Shown: positions 7,292-11,837 of the stretch, in pieces
Numbering within the stretch: position 1 is the first letter of the stretch
How the letters are laid out: every line of letters starts with the position of its first letter
Source: Actinomycetota bacterium
GTDB lineage: Bacteria > Actinomycetota > Thermoleophilia > Gaiellales > Gaiellaceae
Reading direction: 5' to 3'
NCBI GenBank assembly: GCA_020029625.1
Contig: JAIBJP010000041.1
Span: forward strand, 1 to 11,837
DNA length: 11,837 nucleotides
Notes under the pieces: model-generated
The model's database searches: none
Told to the model about the DNA's origin: nothing
What the model saw: only the letters and a program-made list of their open reading frames with translations
Translations under genes and position numbers: made by a program

Positions 7292-8166
7292 TTCGCGCCG
7301 CCCGGGGTCGGGTCTCCTTCGGTGAAGTCGGCTGCGTTGTCGTTCGTGTCCTGGCCGTTCGGGTGCCGGCCCGCGCTCTTCCCCGGTGCGGGCGCAATCG
7401 CCGGCGCGGGCGCAACCGCCCCTTCAACGAAGGCGTTCGTCGCCGTCCCCCACGCAACCGAGTCGACGAGGGCACCCGACGGATCGCGCAGGCCCACGCC
7501 TCCTCCGGCCGAAGCGAGTGAGGGCGCGAACGACCGGTCAGCCGGATGCGCGCCCGCGTAGCCCGAGCCTCCGAAGAGCAGGAACGCGCCCGGCGCCAGC
7601 ACACTCCCGTCTGGGAGCGCGTCGAGAGAGACGTCGCTGGTCCCGGCGGCCGAGCGGTAGACCAGCCGGTAGCCGGAGAGGTCGACCGCCGCCGTCCCCG
7701 TGTTCACGATCTCGGCAAACTCGTCAGTGAGGGCACCCTCGACTCCCGTCGAGAACTCGTTGATCCGGACGGGCGACGACGGCGGAGCCGCCAAGACGCA
7801 GCGAATGTGCGCCTCCCCGCTCGCCGCGTCGTAGTCGATCGCGATCGTGCCGCTCCTCGAGCCGACGGTGCACGGCAGTCCCGCGAGCGCATCGAATGAG
7901 GTCAGCCCAGGCCCAGGCTCGCCCTGCGGCCCGGCCGGGCCTGGCGGCCCGGTCGGCCCCACCGGCCCGCGCACGTTCCACCTGAGCGGCCGCTCGTAGC
8001 TCCGGCAACGCTCCACGCTCGGAACCGCCCGCAGCCGCCCTCCTTCGATCTTCCGGCAGGCGTTGATGACGCCGTCGGGCCCCGGAATCCCACCCTCGGC
8101 CAACGCCACCCCCGCGACCGCCACGAGAACGAGCGCGAGACCACAGATCCAGATCCGTAAGGACAT
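7288..8166 (-). CDS. Secreted collagen-like and lamin-tail domain protein
   Basis: The product of 292 residues begins with a signal peptide (1-23, ending GVALA). A short cysteine-bearing module follows (24-64: IPGPDGVINACRK, then C54 and LRWN) of the type that precedes collagen-like tracts in actinobacterial exported proteins. Seven Gly-x-y triplets cover 67-87. The next segment contains LAGLPCTVG and a second cysteine near HIRC. From about 131 to the end is a lamin-tail domain, an immunoglobulin-like fold often found on bacterial surface or secreted proteins: VRINEF, then EFAEIVNTG, LSGYRLVY, LAPGAFLLF and the closing NGQDTNDNAADF. An Ala/Pro-rich stretch lies before the end. No sortase signal or C-terminal helix is present, so it is probably released or loosely attached. 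The ATG at 8166 places the signal peptide correctly; an extension to 8208 would put a polar tail before it. No ribosome site is visible. Confidence 0.9.
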   Translation of the reverse strand: MSLRIWICGLALVLVAVAGVALAEGGIPGPDGVINACRKIEGGRLRAVPSVERCRSYERPLRWNVRGPVGPTGPPGPAGPQGEPGPGLTSFDALAGLPCTVGSRSGTIAIDYDAASGEAHIRCVLAAPPSSPVRINEFSTGVEGALTDEFAEIVNTGTAAVDLSGYRLVYRSAAGTSDVSLDALPDGSVLAPGAFLLFGGSGYAGAHPADRSFAPSLASAGGGVGLRDPSGALVDSVAWGTATNAFVEGAVAPAPAIAPAPGKSAGRHPNGQDTNDNAADFTEGDPTPGGAN

Positions 8167-8172
8167 GCACAG

Positions 8173-8201
8173 GTGATATCGCGGCAAAGCGCACGTGTCT
8201 G
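8173..8201 (-). promoter_or_regulatory. Candidate promoter of the lamin-tail gene
   Basis: On the minus strand CAGACA (-35) and TATCAC (-10) are 17 bp apart, with four consensus matches each. The -10 ends six bases before the ATG, which would give a leaderless transcript and fits the missing ribosome site. Based on spacing and hexamers only. Confidence 0.35.
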
Positions 8202-8207
8202 TGCCCA

Positions 8208-8222
8208 AAGGGGATTCAACTG
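8208..8222 (+). promoter_or_regulatory. Strong ribosome site before an in-frame CTG, alternative start of the GGDEF-EAL gene
   Basis: AAGGGG at 8208-8213 stands six bases before CTG (8220-8222), which is in frame with the ATG at 8265 with no stop between. The ATG itself has no ribosome site. Starting at CTG would add 15 polar residues to the N-terminus. CTG starts are rare, so this is only an alternative. Confidence 0.3.
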
Positions 8223-8264
8223 TGGCGCTCTCGTGCCGATGACAGCAATTCCGACCCGTCCCGC

Positions 8265-10064
8265 ATGGCAGGCGACCCCATCTCCAACAGCGGCAGCAAC
8301 GAGGACGCGCTCATAGCGCTCGCGACGACCGATGTTCTCCGGCGCGTCGCGGGCACCGTCGCCATCCACCTCTACGAAATGGAGTACCTGGCGGACGGCA
8401 CGTACGTCTGCAACACCTTCATCGGCGAAGGACTCGAGAGCCTGCTCGGGCCGCTCCCCGACGATCGCACCCCCGAAGAGGCCTGGGAGACCGCCGTCCA
8501 CCCCGACGATCGCGAGGTCTACAACACCGCGTCCGTGCTCCTCGAGGACGACCAACCGGCCGAAATCGAGTACCGGCTCGTCGGCTACGACGGTCGCATT
8601 CGCTGGGTCTGGGACCGCATGCGGCCCCGCCGGACGACGGACGGCCGCCTGCTCGTGGACGGCATCGTCGCCGACATCACCGAGCGCCGGAAAGCCTCCG
8701 ACGCGCTCGAAGAGGCCCGAAGGGAGCTCCACCACATCGCCTTCCACGACCCGCTGACCGGCCTGCCGAACCGGGTCGCCTTCCAGGAGAAGCTGGACGC
8801 GGCCATCGGCCGCTGTTCGGAGAAGAGCTGCGCGGTTGCCGTCCTCTTCATCGACCTCGACAACTTCAAGCTCATCAACGACAGCTTCGGCCACGCCGCC
8901 GGGGACGAGCTCCTGGTCGCCGTGGCCGGACGCCTCCAGGCCGCCACGCGCGCCACCGACGTCGTCGCCCGCCAGGGTGGGGACGAGTTCCTGGTCCTGC
9001 TGGCCGAGATCACTCCGCAGGATGTACCCGCGGATCCCGAGTACGCTCACAAGGCAGCCGAGGTCGTCGCGCTCAAGATCCGCCGCACGCTCCGCGCCCC
9101 CTTCGTCGTCTCAGGGGTGGAGATCTTCGTCAGTGCTTCGATCGGCGTCAGCCTCCATCCCGACGACGCCGGCGACAGCGAAACGCTCCTCAAGCACGCG
9201 GACACGGCCATGTACCGCGCAAAAGACGCCGGCCGCGACTGTCATGCGCTCTACGCCTTGGACAAGGACGACGCGCTCGCGCAGCTCTCCATGGCGGGCC
9301 GCCTGCGCACGGCGATCGAGAACACCGACGGGCTCGTCCTCCACTATCAGCCGCTCGTGCGCCTGGACAGCGGCGAGATCGTCGGCGCCGAAGCCTTGAT
9401 CCGCTGGCAGGACGGAGAGCGCCTCGTGCCGCCTGGGGACTTCCTTCCCCTCGCCGAGCGCACCGGGCTGATGGGGCCGCTGAGCGACTGGGTGATCGGG
9501 GAGGCCTGTCAGCAGGCGAAGCAGTGGCGTGACCGCCGCGTCGATCTCTACGTCTCGATCAACCTCCCGCCCTCCTTCTGGCAGCCGACCGCCATGCGAC
9601 ATGTCCTTTCGACGATCGAGTCGTTCGGGCTCAACCCCGACCGGCTGATGATCGAGATCACCGAGTCAGCGATGATGGTTGAGTCGCGCGCGAGCATGGA
9701 GCCCGTGCTCTCCGAATTGCACGAGCGGGGACTGCGGCTGGCGATCGACGACTTCGGCAGCGGGCACTCGTCCCTGAGCCGCCTGAACCAGATGCGCGTG
9801 AGCACGCTGAAGATCGACCGCTCCTTCGTGCAGGACCTGCCGCACGATCCGAACTCAGCCGTCTTGGTCTCCTCGATCATCCAGCTCGCCCGGAACCTAG
9901 GTCTCGACCCGCTGGCGGAGGGGATCGAAACCGAGGAGCAGCGCTCGTTCTTCCTTGACCACGGCTGCGAGCTCGGGCAGGGCTTCCACTTCAGCCGACC
10001 GGTTGTGGCCGGCGAGCTGGAGACGCTGTACCGCGCCAGCCGCGCCGCTGAGTCCGCGGCCTAG
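8265..10064 (+). CDS. PAS-GGDEF-EAL cyclic di-GMP synthase/phosphodiesterase
   Basis: Soluble signalling protein of 599 residues with no membrane segment. A PAS fold of the PAS_3 type covers about 25-145 (HPDDREVY, EYRLVGYDGRIRWV, GIVADITERRKA) and probably senses the input; its ligand is unknown. The GGDEF domain (about 155-330) begins FHDPLTGLPNR, has GGDEF at 238-242 and an RATD inhibitory site five residues before it. The EAL domain (about 345-590) retains E376 of EAL, N433, E467, D495-D496 of DDFG, K516, E552 of AEGIE and Q572 of GQGF. By motif, both synthesis and breakdown of cyclic di-GMP are possible; the net activity cannot be read. DDFGSGHSS has His where Tyr is usual. The ATG at 8265 lacks a ribosome site. 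The gene is divergent from the lamin-tail gene and convergent with the NERD-like gene. Confidence 0.95.
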   Translation: MAGDPISNSGSNEDALIALATTDVLRRVAGTVAIHLYEMEYLADGTYVCNTFIGEGLESLLGPLPDDRTPEEAWETAVHPDDREVYNTASVLLEDDQPAEIEYRLVGYDGRIRWVWDRMRPRRTTDGRLLVDGIVADITERRKASDALEEARRELHHIAFHDPLTGLPNRVAFQEKLDAAIGRCSEKSCAVAVLFIDLDNFKLINDSFGHAAGDELLVAVAGRLQAATRATDVVARQGGDEFLVLLAEITPQDVPADPEYAHKAAEVVALKIRRTLRAPFVVSGVEIFVSASIGVSLHPDDAGDSETLLKHADTAMYRAKDAGRDCHALYALDKDDALAQLSMAGRLRTAIENTDGLVLHYQPLVRLDSGEIVGAEALIRWQDGERLVPPGDFLPLAERTGLMGPLSDWVIGEACQQAKQWRDRRVDLYVSINLPPSFWQPTAMRHVLSTIESFGLNPDRLMIEITESAMMVESRASMEPVLSELHERGLRLAIDDFGSGHSSLSRLNQMRVSTLKIDRSFVQDLPHDPNSAVLVSSIIQLARNLGLDPLAEGIETEEQRSFFLDHGCELGQGFHFSRPVVAGELETLYRASRAAESAA

Positions 10065-10083
10065 CTCGCCGCGGCCTACCTCG
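10054..10083. repeat. 15-bp tandem duplication spanning both stop codons
   Basis: CCGCGGCCTAGCTCG (10054-10068) is followed at once by CCGCGGCCTACCTCG (10069-10083), with one mismatch. The first copy carries the stop of the GGDEF-EAL gene and the second the stop of the convergent NERD-like gene, only 11 bp apart. The first copy also holds a second in-phase stop for the minus-strand gene. It looks like a local duplication at the gene boundary. Confidence 0.7.
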
Positions 10084-10663
10084 CCGAAGAGCTTCCGCGC
10101 GGCGGCGTCCTGGCGCGAAGCCAGTCCGCGAGGTGCTCGGCGCCCATGATCCAGACGCCGTTACGACGGTGGGGCTCGTCGTCTCGCACGGCCAGGCAGA
10201 GGACGGGGGTCACCCAGCCGCCCACGGGCCCGTGGAGCCAGGAGGCGTCGCGGCGGGCGCGGCGGAGGTGCTCGAGCCGGTAGGCACGGTTTCGAACCTC
10301 GACGATGTACGCGCCGGAGGGGCCCCGGACAAGGGTGCCGATCAACATCCCCCGCGCGTTCGAAACGTCGTGCTCGACCGTCCACCCCTCTCCGGAGAGC
10401 CTGTCGAGCGCATGGCGAACCGGCTCGTCGTCGGCGCTGATGCCGAGCATCTGGTTCCCGGCCGCGAATGCCTCCGCGACGTCGTCCCGGTAGAGAAGGA
10501 GGACGACGGCTCCAATCGCGAGAACGCCGACGACACCTGTATCACCATCGACCCAGCCCGCGAGCACGGCAAAGATGAGGACGGCGTCGAGCGCCAGGAA
10601 CGCGAGCGCCAGGGCGATCGCGTCGTAGGTGGCCCGTCTCGGGGAAGCCGGGACCGAGGACAT
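10076..10663 (-). CDS. Membrane-anchored NERD-domain-like protein, probably without nuclease activity
   Basis: The product of 195 residues has two hydrophobic helices (about 14-36 and 42-58) followed by a cytoplasmic domain. From about 78 this follows the order of the NERD fold, a nuclease-related domain of the PD-(D/E)xK class: E80 in a GxxGE-like position, a helix, GWTVEHDV, then GTLVRGPSGAYIVEVRNR. In typical members the last part reads close to IDHVVVGPxGVFVIExK. Here the Asp position is Gly109 and the catalytic Lys is Arg124, while Glu122 remains, so cleavage is doubtful and a DNA-binding or structural role is possible. The domain ends with WIMGAEHLADWL. GAGGA five bases before the ATG supports the start. 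The assignment rests on motif recognition and is moderate. Confidence 0.7.
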   Translation of the reverse strand: MSSVPASPRRATYDAIALALAFLALDAVLIFAVLAGWVDGDTGVVGVLAIGAVVLLLYRDDVAEAFAAGNQMLGISADDEPVRHALDRLSGEGWTVEHDVSNARGMLIGTLVRGPSGAYIVEVRNRAYRLEHLRRARRDASWLHGPVGGWVTPVLCLAVRDDEPHRRNGVWIMGAEHLADWLRARTPPRGSSSAR

Positions 10664-10738
10664 GCATCCTCTATCGGCCGGCTACGGCAGGGGCACGAGT
10701 CCGAGATTGCCCACGACGCAGCGGTTGGACGGCCGGAG

Positions 10739-10760
10739 GGGCCGGGCCGAAACCCGGCCC
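10739..10760 (-). terminator. GC-rich hairpin downstream of the repeat protein gene
   Basis: Perfect 8-bp arms, GGGCCGGG and CCCGGCCC, flank a 6-base loop. It lies 30 bp past the stop of the minus-strand repeat protein and 76 bp before the start of the NERD-like gene on the same strand. No T-run follows, as is common for high-GC actinobacterial terminators. A second, weaker 7-pair stem at 10779-10801 contains the repeat protein's stop codon in its loop. The rest of 10664-10738 shows nothing else. Confidence 0.5.
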
Positions 10761-10789
10761 ATTCAGCCGTGGGCCCACAAGCCCGCTTT

Positions 10790-11653
10790 CTACACGGGCC
10801 TCGGTTCGCGACGCCGTCGGAGCGCGAATGCCGCTCCGGCGATCGTCAGTGCCGCTGCTCCTGCCAAGCCGGCTGCCTCGCCCGGGCTGGGTGCGGAGAT
10901 CGTGATCCCCTCACCGCCCGATTCAGGCGCGCCGCGCTCGGCACGGACGTTCTCGATTCCCGCGGATGGGTCGGACACCGCGGGTCCACCGACCCGGACG
11001 TTCTCGATCGCCGCGGACGGGTCGGGCGCCCCTTCGGGCGCCTGCCTGCCGGCACGGACGTTCTCGACCGCCGAGTCCGGATCCGCCGGGGAGGTACCAC
11101 GGATCTGCTCGATTCCCGCATAGGAGTCAGGAGCCGCCTCCGGCGCCTGCCTCCCTGCCCGCACGTTCTCGATCCCCGCCGCCTGATCGGTCGCCGAGCT
11201 CCCTGCTCGGACGCTCTCGATCTGGGCGTAGGAATCGGTCGTGCCGCGGCTCGCGGTCCCGCCGAGCTGGTCCACCGCTCCCTGGGCCCCGCCGACACTT
11301 GCGCCGGCGGTCACAGCGACGATCGACAGCGCGAGGGCTGTCTCGCGGATGCCGTGGGCCTCGACATCCGCGTCGAACGCCTGCTCGAGCGAATCGGCGT
11401 CGATCGCGAGAGCAACCCGCTCTCCAGTTGCCTCTCGAGCGAGCGTCTCGAGATCCGCTTGATCCCAGGCTACGGCCACTCGCCGCTGCTCCCTGTGCCC
11501 ATTCGTGGCACGTACTACATCGAGCAGGAGCTCGGACTCGTCCGCCCCCGCCCGCAAGGCCTCGTCGACCTCGCTTCGGGGAAGGGTGACCGTCAAACCC
11601 GGATCCGCTTTCGCCGAATCCACGAGCTTGGCCTTCGTACTGATCTCGTCCAT
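10790..11653 (-). CDS. Two-helix membrane protein with IExVR tandem repeats, unrecognised family
   Basis: 287 residues. Residues 1-105 are charged and helix-rich with no signal peptide (LPRSEVDEALRAGADES, WDQADLETLAREATGERV, LEQAFDADVEAHG). A hydrophobic segment at about 106-123 (ALALSIVAVTAGASVGGA) is followed by a polar stretch of about 130 residues with six imperfect repeats (141-244). A second helix at 260-278 ends in RRRRE. The charges suggest both ends lie in the cytoplasm and the repeat loop outside. There is no LPxTG-type sorting motif. AGGAGA four bases before the ATG at 11653 is a near-ideal ribosome site and settles the start; an in-frame start at 11686 has none. The gene is alone on its strand and followed by a hairpin. 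Function unknown. The long plus-strand frame opposite is a shadow. Confidence 0.8.
   Translation of the reverse strand: MDEISTKAKLVDSAKADPGLTVTLPRSEVDEALRAGADESELLLDVVRATNGHREQRRVAVAWDQADLETLAREATGERVALAIDADSLEQAFDADVEAHGIRETALALSIVAVTAGASVGGAQGAVDQLGGTASRGTTDSYAQIESVRAGSSATDQAAGIENVRAGRQAPEAAPDSYAGIEQIRGTSPADPDSAVENVRAGRQAPEGAPDPSAAIENVRVGGPAVSDPSAGIENVRAERGAPESGGEGITISAPSPGEAAGLAGAAALTIAGAAFALRRRREPRPV
10922..11233 (-). repeat. Coding repeats, about six copies of an IExVR unit
   Basis: Units of 15-20 codons centre on [SA]-x-[IV]-E-x-[VI]-R. The glutamates are residues 146, 162, 182, 197, 217 and 234. Four units carry ENVR, and two carry the fuller AGRQAPE-x-APD tail. On the plus strand the same repeats appear as recurring CGGACGTTCTCGA-like blocks. 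Variable spacing and drift between copies suggest old duplications maintained at protein level. They are not CRISPR: units are in frame, irregularly spaced and have no unique spacers. Confidence 0.85.
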
Positions 11654-11736
11654 CCAGTCTCCTTTCCGCGCCGTCAAGCGACGCATTGAGTCACTTTCTG
11701 GACGATGACTAGGGACTCGATCTTCCCAGGTGCTCG

Positions 11737-11817
11737 ATGCGAATGCAACGAGCGCTTCGAATCCTCGTCAAGAGGAAGAACCCCTTCGACAGCCATTCGA
11801 CAGCGGAGGCGGCATGA
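11737..11817 (+). CDS. Possible 26-residue leader ORF
   Basis: A short basic frame (MRMQRALRILVKRKNPFDS, then HSTAEAA) ends in a TGA that overlaps the ATG of the next gene as ATGA, the usual arrangement for translational coupling. A modest ribosome site (AGG) lies about seven bases upstream. The frame is closed by a TAG at 11710. It could be a leader peptide or chance; its length is too small for codon statistics to decide. Confidence 0.3.
   Translation: MRMQRALRILVKRKNPFDSHSTAEAA
11785..11804 (+). repeat. Direct repeat TTCGACAGC, 11 bp apart
   Basis: Two identical 9-bp copies start 11 bases apart, about one helical turn, just before the ribosome site of the gene at 11814. They lie inside the possible leader ORF. 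A regulator site is possible, but the repeat is short enough to arise by chance. Confidence 0.3.
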
Positions 11818-11837
11818 CGACGAAGACCGAGTTCACC
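11814..11837 (+). CDS. Start of a gene cut by the window edge
   Basis: Only eight codons are visible (MTTKTEFT). GGAGG four bases before the ATG is a strong ribosome site, which is why the start is listed. The gene is divergent from the repeat protein, with 160 bp between the two starts. The product cannot be named from so little. That intergenic stretch, 11654-11813, shows weak -35/-10-like hexamers on both strands that I do not consider reliable. Confidence 0.55.

Noticed and set aside
8199..8220. CCCAAAGGG-type short inverted repeats in the divergent region before the GGDEF-EAL gene
   Set aside because: The arms are only 3-6 bp, expected by chance in this composition.
10922..11233. CRISPR-like repeated blocks
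   Set aside because: The repeats are in frame within a protein, diverged and unevenly spaced, with no unique spacers or cas genes.
10133..11689. 518-codon open frame on the plus strand
   Set aside because: It is antisense to both the NERD-like and the IExVR genes, each with its own ribosome site and membrane helices.

Overview
The window is high-GC DNA from a free-living bacterium with actinobacterial features: a DnaE1-type polymerase with an intact PHP nuclease site, GTG and TTG starts, several starts with no Shine-Dalgarno sequence, and a collagen-like exported protein. A deep-branching actinobacterium such as the class Thermoleophilia is my best guess, but no marker in the window proves it. 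It reads as ordinary chromosome. I saw no rRNA, tRNA, CRISPR array, transposase, integrase or phage gene.

Layout, left to right. On the minus strand, 1-1844 is a secreted LVIVD-repeat protein, cut off at the window edge, with what looks like a PA domain inserted between its fourth and fifth repeats. A promoter-like site and a 16-bp palindrome precede it, and a possible small plus-strand gene fills most of the gap before dnaE. dnaE (2189-5584, minus) encodes the replicative DNA polymerase III alpha subunit. Upstream of it, on the same strand, lie a hairpin-forming repeat, a six-helix membrane protein (5782-6351) and a short acidic protein (6356-6625); the last two are probably co-translated.

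Divergent from that pair are infA (translation initiation factor IF-1, TTG start) and a VOC-fold protein. The VOC gene overlaps tail to tail with a secreted lamin-tail/collagen-like protein (7288-8166, minus). Divergent from that is a cytoplasmic PAS-GGDEF-EAL cyclic di-GMP protein with all key residues present (8265-10064). Tail to tail with it is a two-helix membrane protein carrying a NERD-type nuclease fold whose catalytic residues are changed (10076-10663, minus).

Further right, behind a strong hairpin, is a two-helix membrane protein (10790-11653, minus) with about six imperfect IExVR repeats in the segment between its helices. I do not recognise this family, and it is the best candidate for something undescribed. 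Divergent from it are a possible 26-residue leader ORF and the first eight codons of a gene that runs off the right edge.

The window mixes housekeeping genes (dnaE, infA), one signalling gene and several envelope proteins. Apart from the two short co-directional pairs I see no multi-gene system; most genes are single, convergent or divergent units.
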